A stretch of 64,000 nt of DNA from Mycobacterium sp. (GTDB lineage Bacteria > Actinomycetota > Actinomycetes > Mycobacteriales > Mycobacteriaceae). A program made the translations under genes and the position numbers. Under the pieces are notes generated by a model. That model searched no databases, had not been told where the DNA came from, and worked only from the letters and a program-made list of their open reading frames with translations. The DNA lies in the NCBI RefSeq assembly GCF_004298145.1, contig NZ_SCRH01000006.1:44735-108734 (forward strand), written 5' to 3'. Positions 7,699 to 16,163 of the stretch are shown here, in pieces. Position 1 is the stretch's first letter; each line of letters starts with the position of its first letter.

Positions 7699-9339
7699 AT
7701 GACGACCCCCGTCTGGATCGCGGCACCGCCAGAGGTGCATTCGACGTTACTGAGCAGCGGGCCCGGGCCGGCGTCGTTGCTGGCGGCGGCGGGGGCGTGG
7801 AACACGTTGGGCGCCGAATACGCAACGGTCGCCGGGGAACTCGCCGCGGTGTTGGCCGGCGTGCAGGCCGGGGCATGGCAGGGGCCGAGTGCGGACTCGT
7901 ATGTGGCCGCGCACGGGCCATATCTGGCGTGGTTGACGCAGGCCAGCGCCGACAGCACCGCAGCGGCCGCCCAGCACGAGACCGCGGCCGCGGCCTACGT
8001 CGCCGCGCTGGCGGCCATGCCGACCCTGGCCGAGCTGGCCGCCAACCACCTCGTCCACGGCGTGTTGGTGGCGACCAATTTCTTCGGGCTCAACACCATC
8101 CCGATCGCGCTCAACGAGGCCGACTACGTGCGGATGTGGATCCAGGCCGCCCTCACGATGAGCACCTACCAGGTGATCTCCGAGACGGCGGTGGCTGCAA
8201 TATCCGGGACGCCGCAAACCCCGGCGCCGGTGGTGCTGAACCCGGTGTCGACATGGCTCAACTCCGTGACCAGCGCCATCCACACCGCCGAGCAGCTCGC
8301 CCAGGACGCGTCCACGCTGAACCTGACCGACCTGCAGTCGGCGTTGGCGAACACGATCCAGAACTTCAGCATCGCGGCCTTCATGCAGGACCCGATCGGC
8401 TACAGCCAGCAGACCATCGAGTCCTTCGTGGGGCAGTTCCCGCTGCTGTCGGATCTCTATTTCGGATTCGGCGGCGACCACTTCTTTGAATTCGCGCAGA
8501 ATCCGGTGGGGTTCGTGGCGAACATCATCAACAAATTCCTGGCGGATCCGATTGGTGCCCTGAATAATCCGTTCTTGCTGGTCCTGAGCCCCGACGATTT
8601 CGCGTCCATCGGCTACAGCGTGTTTTCCCCGTTCCTTCCGGTTGCGGCCGCCCCCGTCGGCGCTGTGGGCGGCTTCGCGGGGCTGGCTCAGGCGACCGGG
8701 GTGGTCGGCGTGGGTGGACCGGCCGTCGCGCCGGTGCCGGCGCCCGCGGTGGCCGCGCCCGCCGCGCTTCCACTTGCCGCGATGGCTCCCGCTGCGGCCG
8801 CGCCGGCCGTCACCCCCGGCGCGGCCCCGGCCCCCGCCGCGCCCCCGGCGAGCACCGTCGCCGGTTCGGTGGCGCCGGCACCACCGAGCGCCGCGGCGGC
8901 GGGCTTTCCGCCTCCGTACGCGGTGGCGCCTCCCGGTATCGGCGCGGGTGAGGGGGCCACCGCCGGCGCCGCCTCCAGCGCCAAAAGCAAGGCGGCGCAG
9001 CCGGATAGCGCCGCGGCCCTATCGGGGGCGACCTCGCGGGAACGGGAACGGGAGCGGGCGCGGGAACGGGAGCGGGCGCGGCGGCGCCGACGCGCGAAGC
9101 AGGAGGCGCACGGCGACGAATTCATGGATATGGACGTCGAGGTCGATCCGGACTGGGCCACGCCGCCGGTCACGTCGACGGTGGCATCGGAGCGCGACGC
9201 GGGCATCATGGGGTTTGCCGGGACGGTGTCGAAAGGCAGTGCCCAGCCGACCGGGCTGACCTCGCTTGCCGGCGACGAGTTCGGCGGCGGGCCGAGGATG
9301 CCGATGCTGCCCAACACCTGGGCGGCAGAAGACGGCTGA
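7699..9339 (+). CDS. PPE family protein, PPW subfamily
   Basis: A 546-residue PPE protein. The N-terminal ~180 residues are the conserved PPE domain, with the APPEVHS motif near residue 9 and the WQG turn about residue 60. The C-terminus carries the two PPW-subfamily signatures: GFAGT and PMLPNTW (PxxPxxW). Between them lies an Ala/Pro-rich region (about 310-440) and then a highly charged stretch of Arg-Glu repeats and an Arg run, about residues 446-470. PPE proteins normally pair with a PE partner and leave by a type VII system, but no PE gene is adjacent. The ATG at 7699 ([12 protein letters not shown]) was preferred to upstream starts because PPE domains begin close to the PPE motif. I do not recall it at this locus in Mtb. 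Confidence 0.88.
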   Translation: MTTPVWIAAPPEVHSTLLSSGPGPASLLAAAGAWNTLGAEYATVAGELAAVLAGVQAGAWQGPSADSYVAAHGPYLAWLTQASADSTAAAAQHETAAAAYVAALAAMPTLAELAANHLVHGVLVATNFFGLNTIPIALNEADYVRMWIQAALTMSTYQVISETAVAAISGTPQTPAPVVLNPVSTWLNSVTSAIHTAEQLAQDASTLNLTDLQSALANTIQNFSIAAFMQDPIGYSQQTIESFVGQFPLLSDLYFGFGGDHFFEFAQNPVGFVANIINKFLADPIGALNNPFLLVLSPDDFASIGYSVFSPFLPVAAAPVGAVGGFAGLAQATGVVGVGGPAVAPVPAPAVAAPAALPLAAMAPAAAAPAVTPGAAPAPAAPPASTVAGSVAPAPPSAAAAGFPPPYAVAPPGIGAGEGATAGAASSAKSKAAQPDSAAALSGATSRERERERARERERARRRRRAKQEAHGDEFMDMDVEVDPDWATPPVTSTVASERDAGIMGFAGTVSKGSAQPTGLTSLAGDEFGGGPRMPMLPNTWAAEDG

Positions 9340-9357
9340 TGCCCCAAACAATACATA

Positions 9358-9383
9358 TTGATATCGCAATATTTCGATGTTAA
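9358..9383. promoter_or_regulatory. Imperfect palindrome, candidate metal-sensor operator before pacL1-ctpC
   Basis: A 26-base AT-rich dyad centred on AATATT, with arms TTGATATCGC and TTCGATGTTAA; 20 of 26 positions agree with the reverse complement. It starts 52 bases before the pacL1 ATG, in otherwise GC-rich DNA. Size, AT content and position resemble operators of ArsR/SmtB-type metal sensors, which fits a zinc-efflux operon. The cognate regulator is not identified. Confidence 0.5.
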
Positions 9384-9434
9384 CGTCGAGCCGACATGGG
9401 CTAAACGCTGAGACGACGAGGAAGGTTGCGGGCA

Positions 9435-9716
9435 ATGGCGGTGTACGGGCTCTTGGCGAAGGCGGCAGGGACGGTCGTCACCGGGCTGGTCGGAGTGACC
9501 GCCTACGAGGTGGTGCGCAAGGCCGTGGCCAAGGCGCCGCTGCACGAGACCGCGGTGTCGGCCGCCGAGCTCGGGCTGCGCGGCACCCGCAAGGCCGAGG
9601 AGGCCGCCGAGTCGGCGCGCCTGCGCCTCGCCGACGTGATGGCCGAGGCCCGCGAGCGTATCGGCGAGGAGGCGCCCACGCCGTCGATCGCCGACACCCA
9701 CGACCACGAGCACTGA
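9435..9716 (+). CDS. pacL1: PacL1 (DUF1490), partner of the CtpC zinc efflux ATPase
   Basis: A 93-residue protein, the same length as Mtb Rv3269. It has one N-terminal membrane segment (about residues 3-26), an amphipathic Ala/Glu/Arg-rich helix (35-80) and a C-terminal metal-binding tail ending DTHDHEH. In Mtb, PacL1 assembles with CtpC in membrane platforms and binds zinc through its acidic/His tail, protecting against zinc poisoning. The start at 9435 has a GAGGAAGG ribosome binding site about ten bases upstream; the TTG at 9426 is less likely. ctpC begins seven bases after the stop. Confidence 0.88.
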   Translation: MAVYGLLAKAAGTVVTGLVGVTAYEVVRKAVAKAPLHETAVSAAELGLRGTRKAEEAAESARLRLADVMAEARERIGEEAPTPSIADTHDHEH

Positions 9717-9723
9717 TCGCGCC

Positions 9724-11982
9724 ATGGACCTGGCCCTGGTCTCCGACGTCGCAGACGAGGTTCGCACGCAAGACGCTGCGCTGCAAGTGATTTCGGATGC
9801 GGCCGGACGCATGCGGGTCTCGGTCGGGTGGGTGCGTGCCGATTCCCGGCGCGCCGTGGCGGTCGAGGAGGCCGTCGCCAAGTGCGAGGGCGTGCGCGTG
9901 GTGCACGCCTACCCGCGCACCGGATCGGTGGTCGTCTGGTATTCACCCCGGCGCTGCGACCGGAACTCCGTGCTGGCGGCCATCGGCGACGCGGCGCACG
10001 TCGCCGCCGAGCTGATCCCGGCCCGCGCGCCGCATTCCTCCGAGATCCGCAACGCCGACGTGCTGCGCATGGTCATCGGCGGCGCGGCGCTGGCCCTGCT
10101 CGGGGTGCGGCGCTACGTGTTCGCGCGGCCGCCGCTGCTCGGGCCGAGCGGGCGGCTGTTCGCCACCGGCGTCACGGTCTTCACCGGCTATCCGTTCCTG
10201 CGCGGCGCGCTGCGCTCGTTGCGCTCGGGCAAGGCCGGGACCGACGCGCTGGTCTCGGCGGCCACCGTGGCGAGCCTGGTGCTGCGGGAGAACGTCGTCG
10301 CGCTGACGGTGCTGTGGCTGCTCAACATCGGCGAGTACCTGCAGGATCTGACGCTGCGCCGGACCCGGCGGGCGATCTCGGAGCTGCTGCGCGGCAGCCA
10401 GGACACGGCGTGGATCCGGCTGACGAACCCTTCTGGGGCCCTCGAGCCTGGCACCGAGGTACAGGTGCCGATCGACACCGTGCAGATCGGCGACGAGGTG
10501 GTGGTGCACGACCACGTCGCGATACCGGTCGACGGTGAGGTGGTCGACGGCGAGGCGATCGTCAACCAGTCCGCGATCACCGGCGAGAATCTGCCGGTCA
10601 GCGTCGTGGTCGGCATGCACGTGCACGCCGGTTCGGTGGTCGTGCGCGGGCGCCTGGTGGTGCAGGCCCGCGCCGTCGGCAGTCAGACCACCATCGGGCG
10701 CATCATCAGCCGGGTCGAAGAGGCGCAGCACGACCGGGCGCCTATCCAGACCGTCGGCGAAAACTTCTCTCGCCGTTTCGTTCCCACCTCGTTCATCGTC
10801 TCGGCGATCACGCTGGCGATCACCGGTGACGTCCGCCGGGCGATGACGATGCTGCTGATCGCCTGCCCGTGCGCGGTGGGCCTGGCCACCCCGACGGCGA
10901 TCAGCGCCGCGATCGGCAACGGCGCGCGCCGCGGCATTTTGATCAAGGGCGGTTCGCACCTCGAGCAGGCAGGCCGGGTGGACGCGATCGTGTTCGACAA
11001 GACCGGCACACTGACCGTCGGGCGGCCGGTGGTCACCAATATCATTGCACTGCATTCCGATTGGCAACCCGAGCAGGTGCTGGCGTATGCGGCCAGCTCG
11101 GAGATCCACTCCCGTCATCCACTGGCCGAGGCGGTGATCCGCTCGACCGAGGAACGCCACATCACCATTCCGCCGCATGAGGAGTGCGAGGTGCTGGTCG
11201 GGCTGGGCATGCGGACCTGGGCCGACGGGCGGACCCTGCTGTTGGGCAGCCCCGGGTTGCTGCGCTCCGAAAAGGTCAAGGTGTCCAAGAAGGCGTCGGA
11301 CTGGGTGGGCAAGCTGCGCCGCCAGGCCGAGACGCCGCTGCTGCTCGCGGTCGACGGCACGCTGGTGGGGTTGATCAGCCTGCGCGACGAAGTGCGGCCA
11401 GAGGCCGCTGAGGTGCTGAAGAAGCTGCGCGCCAACGGTATTCGCCGGATCGTGATGCTCACCGGGGATCACCCGGACATCGCCGAGGTGGTGGCGCGCG
11501 AACTCGGGATCGACGAATGGCGCGCCGAGGTGATGCCCGAGGACAAACTCGCGGCGGTGCGCGAACTGCAGGACGAGGGCTTCATCGTCGGCATGGTCGG
11601 CGACGGTATCAACGACGCCCCCGCGCTGGCGGCAGCCGATATCGGCATCGCGATGGGGCTGGCCGGAACCGATGTCGCCGTGGAAACCGCCGACGTGGCG
11701 CTGGCCAACGACGACCTGCATCGCCTGCTCGACGTGCGGGACCTGGGCGCCCGCGCCGTCGACGTCATCCAGGAGAACTACGGTATGTCCATCGCCGTCA
11801 ACGCCGCCGGGCTGATCATCGGCGCCGGCGGTGCGCTGTCTCCCGTGCTGGCCGCGATCCTGCACAACGCGTCGTCGGTCGCGGTGGTGGCCAACAGCTC
11901 CCGGCTGATCCGGTACCGACTGGATGCGCCGCGCGGCGAAGCCGGGCGCAGCGGGTCGCCGCGCGTGACTGGCGCGAAGTGA
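9724..11982 (+). CDS. ctpC: P1B-type metal-transporting ATPase CtpC
   Basis: A 752-residue P-type ATPase that exports zinc (manganese has also been proposed) and contributes to survival in zinc-loaded macrophage vacuoles. Motifs: the CPC metal-translocation motif (381-383, ACPCAVGLATPT), the phosphorylated DKTGTLT (425-431), TGE phosphatase loop (SAITGEN), HP motif (SRHPLAEA) and GDGINDAPAL hinge. The first 20 residues have no counterpart in the recalled Mtb protein (718 aa), so the true start may be the GTG at 9787; neither start has a good ribosome binding site. Operon with pacL1. Confidence 0.9.
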   Translation: MDLALVSDVADEVRTQDAALQVISDAAGRMRVSVGWVRADSRRAVAVEEAVAKCEGVRVVHAYPRTGSVVVWYSPRRCDRNSVLAAIGDAAHVAAELIPARAPHSSEIRNADVLRMVIGGAALALLGVRRYVFARPPLLGPSGRLFATGVTVFTGYPFLRGALRSLRSGKAGTDALVSAATVASLVLRENVVALTVLWLLNIGEYLQDLTLRRTRRAISELLRGSQDTAWIRLTNPSGALEPGTEVQVPIDTVQIGDEVVVHDHVAIPVDGEVVDGEAIVNQSAITGENLPVSVVVGMHVHAGSVVVRGRLVVQARAVGSQTTIGRIISRVEEAQHDRAPIQTVGENFSRRFVPTSFIVSAITLAITGDVRRAMTMLLIACPCAVGLATPTAISAAIGNGARRGILIKGGSHLEQAGRVDAIVFDKTGTLTVGRPVVTNIIALHSDWQPEQVLAYAASSEIHSRHPLAEAVIRSTEERHITIPPHEECEVLVGLGMRTWADGRTLLLGSPGLLRSEKVKVSKKASDWVGKLRRQAETPLLLAVDGTLVGLISLRDEVRPEAAEVLKKLRANGIRRIVMLTGDHPDIAEVVARELGIDEWRAEVMPEDKLAAVRELQDEGFIVGMVGDGINDAPALAAADIGIAMGLAGTDVAVETADVALANDDLHRLLDVRDLGARAVDVIQENYGMSIAVNAAGLIIGAGGALSPVLAAILHNASSVAVVANSSRLIRYRLDAPRGEAGRSGSPRVTGAK

Positions 11983-11991
11983 TCCGCAGGC

Positions 11992-12642
11992 TCAGCAGCC
12001 GCACTCCTCGCCGCGCCAGGCGCGAACGCCCTGCCACACGGCAACACCCGCGATCGCCAGTCCCACCGCGGGGTCGATCCACCATGCGCTCGACCAGAGG
12101 GCCGTCACCGCAAGGCCGATCAGCACCCCGGCGGCCTGGGCGCCGCACAGGTAGTTCTGGATTCCTTCGGCCTCGGTGGCTCCCGAGCCCAACCGCGCAC
12201 CCAGCCGGTAGTTGGCGCGGCCCAACACCGGCATGAGCAGCAAGGCCAGGGCGGTCAGCCCGATACCGATCACCGACGTCTCGGCGCGGTGTTCACCGGC
12301 CAGGTGGTGGAGGGATTCGGCGGCGATGTACGGGGCGGTCAGCCAGAACGACACCGCGACGCCGCGTTGTGCGCGCCGCTCGGCGCTCGCGGAAAAGGTG
12401 CGTGCACCGCTGAACCGCCACACCACTACCGCGCTGGCCAGCGCCTCCGACGCGCCACCCAGAGCCCACCCCGTCAGGGCGATGGAGCCCACCGAGAGTC
12501 CCTGCCACAGCCCGACGACACCCTCGACGAGCACCACGGCCAGGCTGATCCAGGCCAGCCGCCGCGCCCACTGCGCGCCGCGCCGCCAGTCGACGTCGTG
12601 CGCGGCAGTGCATTCTCGCGCGATGGCAGCCGAAGTGGTCAT
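11992..12642 (-). CDS. Membrane protein resembling a cation-diffusion facilitator core (Rv3271c-like)
   Basis: A 216-residue integral membrane protein with about five or six hydrophobic helices, similar in length to Mtb Rv3271c. It looks like the transmembrane part of a cation diffusion facilitator without the C-terminal cytoplasmic domain. The helix WALGGASEALASAVVVW occupies the place of a metal-site helix, and WWIDPAVGLAIAGVAVW retains an Asp. It ends GEECGC, a possible metal-binding tail. It is convergent with ctpC, with only 9 bases between stops. Transport of a divalent metal is an inference from fold and neighbourhood. Confidence 0.75.
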   Translation of the reverse strand: MTTSAAIARECTAAHDVDWRRGAQWARRLAWISLAVVLVEGVVGLWQGLSVGSIALTGWALGGASEALASAVVVWRFSGARTFSASAERRAQRGVAVSFWLTAPYIAAESLHHLAGEHRAETSVIGIGLTALALLLMPVLGRANYRLGARLGSGATEAEGIQNYLCGAQAAGVLIGLAVTALWSSAWWIDPAVGLAIAGVAVWQGVRAWRGEECGC

Positions 12643-12773
12643 TACGCCAGGTTAGCGACAGCGTGGCGGGGCGAGGACGGCAACACCCGGCCGTGATCGA
12701 TCCGTGTCGAGCCTCGCCGGCGGCGCCGGCACGGCGAGGAGCGGGCCGCGGGTCGCGGCCCGGCGTTGGTAGT

Positions 12774-12779
12774 TATTGT
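12774..12779 (+). promoter_or_regulatory. Possible -10 box TATTGT for the downstream methyltransferase
   Basis: TATTGT fits TANNNT and lies 32 bases before the ATG at 12812, leaving a short leader that contains a GAAGGGA ribosome binding site. No clear -35 was seen. Confidence 0.35.
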
Positions 12780-12811
12780 GGCTAACCAGTAGACCCGAAG
12801 GGATTTCCTCG

Positions 12812-13726
12812 ATGGCGCGCACCGACGACGACACCTGGGACCTCGCGACCAGTGTGGGGGCGACCGCCACCATGGTGGCCGCGGGGCGGGCCCGGGCCAC
12901 CCGGGACGGGCTGATCGACGATCGGTTCGCCGAGTCGCTGGTGCGCGCCGTCGGTGTCGACTTCATGACCCGGTGGGCCGCCGGCGAACTCGACTCGGCC
13001 GACGTCGATGAGCCCGGCGCCCCGTGGGGCATGCAACGCATGACCGACATGCTGGCCGCCCGCACGCGGTACATCGATGCGTTCTTCGCCGAGGCGGGGG
13101 CCGCCGGCATCCACCAGGTGGTCATCCTGGCCTCCGGTCTGGATGCGCGCGCCTATCGCCTGCCCTGGGCCGCCGGCACCACGGTGTTCGAGGTCGACCA
13201 GCCGCAGGTCCTCGAATTCAAGGCCGCCACCGTCGCCGAACTCGGCGCCCGGCCGACCGCCGAGGTGCGCACCGTCCCGGTCGACCTGCGCCACGACTGG
13301 TCCTCGGCGCTGCGACAGGCCGGCTTCGCCACCGGGCGACCCGCCGCCTGGGCCGCCGAGGGATTGGTCGGCTTTCTGCCGCCGCAGGCCCAGGATCGGT
13401 TGCTGGACAACATCACCGCGCTGTCCGCCGACGGCAGCCAGTTGGTGGCCGAGGTCTTCGCGAATACGGGCGTCAGCGGGGACGCGTTGAACGCGGCGAG
13501 CGAAAAGTGGCGGCGCAACGGCCTCGACATCGCCCTGGGCGACCTTGGCTTCCCCGGCCAGCGCAATGACGTCGCGACCTATCTGCAGCGGCGGGGCTGG
13601 CAACCCGTTCGCACCCCGCTGAATCAGATGTTGGCCAATAACGGGCTGCCGCTGCAATCGACCGACCCCGACGCGCCCTTCGCCCAGAACTACTACTGCA
13701 CCGCGGTGCTGAACACGGCTCGGTAA
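12812..13726 (+). CDS. TIGR00027 family SAM-dependent methyltransferase
   Basis: A 304-residue member of the large mycobacterial family of putative O-methyltransferases related to leucine carboxyl methyltransferases. Family marks are [17 protein letters not shown] at the N-terminus, [17 protein letters not shown] (SAM-binding motif I), [14 protein letters not shown], and [11 protein letters not shown]. The substrate is not known for most members. The ATG at 12812 follows GAAGGGA; the upstream in-frame codons to 12776 lie before this site and were rejected. Sixteen bases separate it from the CoA transferase gene, so the two are probably cotranscribed. I do not recall a counterpart between Rv3271c and Rv3272 in Mtb. 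Confidence 0.88.
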   Translation: MARTDDDTWDLATSVGATATMVAAGRARATRDGLIDDRFAESLVRAVGVDFMTRWAAGELDSADVDEPGAPWGMQRMTDMLAARTRYIDAFFAEAGAAGIHQVVILASGLDARAYRLPWAAGTTVFEVDQPQVLEFKAATVAELGARPTAEVRTVPVDLRHDWSSALRQAGFATGRPAAWAAEGLVGFLPPQAQDRLLDNITALSADGSQLVAEVFANTGVSGDALNAASEKWRRNGLDIALGDLGFPGQRNDVATYLQRRGWQPVRTPLNQMLANNGLPLQSTDPDAPFAQNYYCTAVLNTAR

Positions 13727-13742
13727 AGGAAGGCAACCACTA

Positions 13743-14957
13743 GTGCCAAACAGCAAGCCAAACAGCAAGCCCGCCAAGCCGCTTGACGGATTCCGGGTAC
13801 TCGATTTCACCCAGAACATCGCCGGGCCGATGGCCGGACAGGTGCTGGCCGACCTGGGGGCCGAGGTCATCAAGGTCGAGGCGCCCGTCGGCGAGGCGGC
13901 CCGCCACATCACCGCGGTCCTCCCCGGCCGCCCGCCGCTGGCCAGCCTGTTCCTCCCCCACAACCGGGGCAAGAAGTCGGTGATGGCGGACCTGCGCAGC
14001 GACGAAGCCAAGCAGCAGACACTGCGGCTGGTCGATACCGCGGACGTTGTGCTGGAAGGGTTTCGGCCCGGGGTGATGGAACGCATGGGCCTGGGTCCCG
14101 ACGAGCTGCAATCCCGCAATCGGAAACTCATCTACGCGCGCCTGTCCGCCTACGGCGGCAACGGCCCCGAGGGCAGCCGGCCGGGCGTCGACCTGATGGT
14201 CGCCGCCGAATCGGGGATGACCACCGGGATGCCCACGCCCAGCGGCAAACCCCAGATCATTCCGTTCCAGCTCGTCGACGCCGCCAGCGGTCACGTGCTG
14301 GCCCAGGCGGTGCTGGCCGCGCTGCTCAACCGTGAGCGCCACGGGGTGGCCGACGTCGTGCGGGTCGCCATGTATGACGTCGCGGTCAGCCTGCAGGCCA
14401 GTCAGCTGACCATCCACCTGAACAAGCCGAACTCGGAACCCAAACCGAGCGACTCGGATTCGGCGTCAAAATCGAAGCGACGCAAGGGTGTTGGGTTCGC
14501 CACCCAGCCATCGGACGCATTCCGGGCGGCCGACGGGTACCTGGTGATCAGCGCGTACGTGCCCAAGCACTGGGACAAGCTGTGCGAGATCATCGGCCGG
14601 CCCGACATGCGCGACGACGAGCGGTTCATCGACCAGCGCGCCCGGGCGCTCAATTATCCCGAGCTGACCGAGGAACTCGAGTCGGCGCTGGCCGCCAGGA
14701 CCGCCGACGAATGGGTCCGGCTGCTTCAGGAGGGCGGCCTGATGGCCTGCCACGCCTACACCTGGAAGCAGGTGGTCGGCACCGCGCTGTTCGCCGAGAA
14801 CGAGCTCGCCCTGTCCGTCGGCGAGGGTGACAGCGCGGTCACGGTGATCCGCACCCCGGCACGCTATTTGAGCTTCGACGCCGCGGCGAGCGACCCTCCC
14901 CCGGCCCTCGGACAGCACACCGAGGAGTATCTGGGCGCACCGCAGCCGGCTTCGTGA
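13743..14957 (+). CDS. CaiB/BaiF family (class III) CoA transferase (Rv3272-like)
   Basis: A 404-residue class III CoA transferase. Family features include LDFTQNIAGPMAGQVLADLGAEVIKVE at the N-terminus, GVDLMVAAESGM with the Asp that forms the acyl-enzyme in this family (about residue 157), and the C-terminal FRAADGYLVISAYVPKHWDKL. It moves CoA between carboxylic acids; the substrates are unknown. A linker near residue 220-245 is rich in Ser and Lys (SDSDSASKSKRRK), unusual for the family. Starts at a GTG preceded by AAAGGAAGG. In Mtb the next gene is the carbonic anhydrase-like Rv3273; here that gene is missing and accessory genes follow. Confidence 0.87.
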   Translation: MPNSKPNSKPAKPLDGFRVLDFTQNIAGPMAGQVLADLGAEVIKVEAPVGEAARHITAVLPGRPPLASLFLPHNRGKKSVMADLRSDEAKQQTLRLVDTADVVLEGFRPGVMERMGLGPDELQSRNRKLIYARLSAYGGNGPEGSRPGVDLMVAAESGMTTGMPTPSGKPQIIPFQLVDAASGHVLAQAVLAALLNRERHGVADVVRVAMYDVAVSLQASQLTIHLNKPNSEPKPSDSDSASKSKRRKGVGFATQPSDAFRAADGYLVISAYVPKHWDKLCEIIGRPDMRDDERFIDQRARALNYPELTEELESALAARTADEWVRLLQEGGLMACHAYTWKQVVGTALFAENELALSVGEGDSAVTVIRTPARYLSFDAAASDPPPALGQHTEEYLGAPQPAS

Positions 14958-14987
14958 ACTGTTGGTTGTCAAATGGCGGTCATCGGA

Positions 14988-15464
14988 GGCCAAGTCGGTC
15001 ACGTAGCTGTCACTAAGCGGCGTCCAGGAGAGAGTTCACTCCATGACGAAGTTCTCCCCCCGGCGCAGGGATACTGCACGGACACGGTTCGCCGCTTCGG
15101 TGGAGGCATCATGCACCCATAACGCCAGTTCGTTGGGATGGACGGGCTTGCCATCGGCGAGAACGTGGTTGTGCCGGATATCGAGTAGCCCGGCCCGGTC
15201 CAATCGGATCAGTATGAGGTCTTTGATGCCGTCAGGGTCGATGCGACGGTGATCGGTGGCCAACATGTCGATCGCGAACGACTTGCCCGCACCGGGCACG
15301 CCGGCGGTAATGATCGCGGCGCGACCGTGTGCCGGTGCATCGGGGCATTTGCCTCGGTACTCGTGGGCGATCTCGTCGATCAGCTGATCGCTGAGATAAC
15401 GCTCTACTAAGCGTGGAACAGCGAACTGCCCCCTTGGTGGAGGACAGTCAGCTGGGAATGGACC
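14988..15464 (-). pseudogene. Decayed zeta-toxin (P-loop kinase) gene of a toxin-antitoxin pair
   Basis: Directly after the antitoxin stop, the same frame continues through a zeta-toxin-like sequence: RYLSDQLIDEIAHEYRGK, then the Walker A AGVPGAGKS (about 15279-15305), RRIDPDGIKDLIL, and GENFVME. There is no ATG, GTG or TTG in this frame before the Walker A; the first is the GTG inside the motif. At 15036-15038 a TGA interrupts VME / TLSW, where the family normally has Gly (GGA to TGA is a one-base change). The frame then reads TLSWTPLSDSYVTDLA before similarity ends, so the C-terminal half is gone. Zeta toxins phosphorylate UDP-N-acetylglucosamine; this one should be inactive. Confidence 0.8.
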
Positions 15465-15929
15465 CTATTGCGCAGTCGGCGGCTGGACTGCGGAGCTGAC
15501 ACTCTCGTATTCCTCGTCGCTGAGTAGTCCGAGTTCATGGGCAGTGCTCACCTGGGTCCAGGTCCCAGGTACGGATCCCTCGTGGGGATAGGGCGCGAAC
15601 TGGGTGAAGGTGTAGTCGAGGCCGCGAAGCTGTTTCAGCAGCTTGCCTCGGGGCGTTCCGTCGACTGTTGCGCGCAGGATGATTTCCTCGGGGCTCGGTG
15701 CGTCTCCGAGCGCGTTGGCTCCGCGCAGCAGCCGACCTACTCGCGGCTGCGTAGTAGACAAAACGTCAGCGATTTGTCGTTGGTTCATACCTGACCGCTT
15801 AAGGTGCCTCGCGGCGCGCATGTCATCGATGCGCATCAAGCGTTCGTGCGCCCGGCGAACCTGCGCTTCGTGGGCGATGGCTTCAACTGTGTGTTCGACT
15901 TCAACAGTGCGTTCGATCGTTGTCGGCAT
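15465..15929 (-). CDS. HTH antitoxin of a zeta-type toxin-antitoxin module (orphaned)
   Basis: A 154-residue protein with an N-terminal charged helical part (residues 1-40) and a helix-turn-helix at about 44-70 (KRSGMNQRQIADVLSTTQPRVGRLLRG). The C-terminal half has no recognised domain. The HTH plus the adjacent zeta-toxin remnant identify it as the DNA-binding antitoxin. It has a GGAGG ribosome binding site and, just upstream, a perfect inverted repeat, so it probably represses itself. The gene is intact while its toxin is not. The stop at 15465-15467 lies in frame with the toxin remnant. Confidence 0.75.
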   Translation of the reverse strand: MPTTIERTVEVEHTVEAIAHEAQVRRAHERLMRIDDMRAARHLKRSGMNQRQIADVLSTTQPRVGRLLRGANALGDAPSPEEIILRATVDGTPRGKLLKQLRGLDYTFTQFAPYPHEGSVPGTWTQVSTAHELGLLSDEEYESVSSAVQPPTAQ

Positions 15930-15940
15930 AATTCCTCCGT

Positions 15941-15959
15941 CTGATACAGAGTGTATCAG
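15941..15959. promoter_or_regulatory. Perfect inverted repeat, probable antitoxin operator
   Basis: CTGATACA-GAG-TGTATCAG is a perfect 8-3-8 inverted repeat ending 12 bases before the antitoxin start and abutting its ribosome binding site. An 8-base half-site fits a dimeric HTH protein, so autoregulation is likely. The remaining bases to 16163 (about 200) hold no gene that I can support. Confidence 0.7.
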
Positions 15960-16163
15960 CTTTTGAAACGTTGCATATCACGGACCGATATGCTGACCAG
16001 CGGGCCGATCCCCGGCTGCCGCACTCCCCGGTGGTGAGTCGGCTAGTCCCGTTCGTTCAGGCTCTGCCGCACTTCGACCAGCGACAGCCACCAGAGGGAT
16101 CCACCATCTTGACGTCACCGAGGTCAGAATTGTGCCAGGTTGAATGAGACCGCGTCCTGAGCC

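Noticed and set aside
9943..11865. 640-codon open frame on the minus strand across ctpC
   Set aside because: Composition is the reflection of a GC-rich coding strand (Ala, Arg, Gly, His, no domain). ctpC on the plus strand has all P-type ATPase motifs.
15036..15038. Recoding of the TGA in the toxin remnant (read-through or selenocysteine)
   Set aside because: No start codon exists for the frame, the C-terminal half is missing, and the base change is a single GGA to TGA mutation, so decay is the simplest reading.
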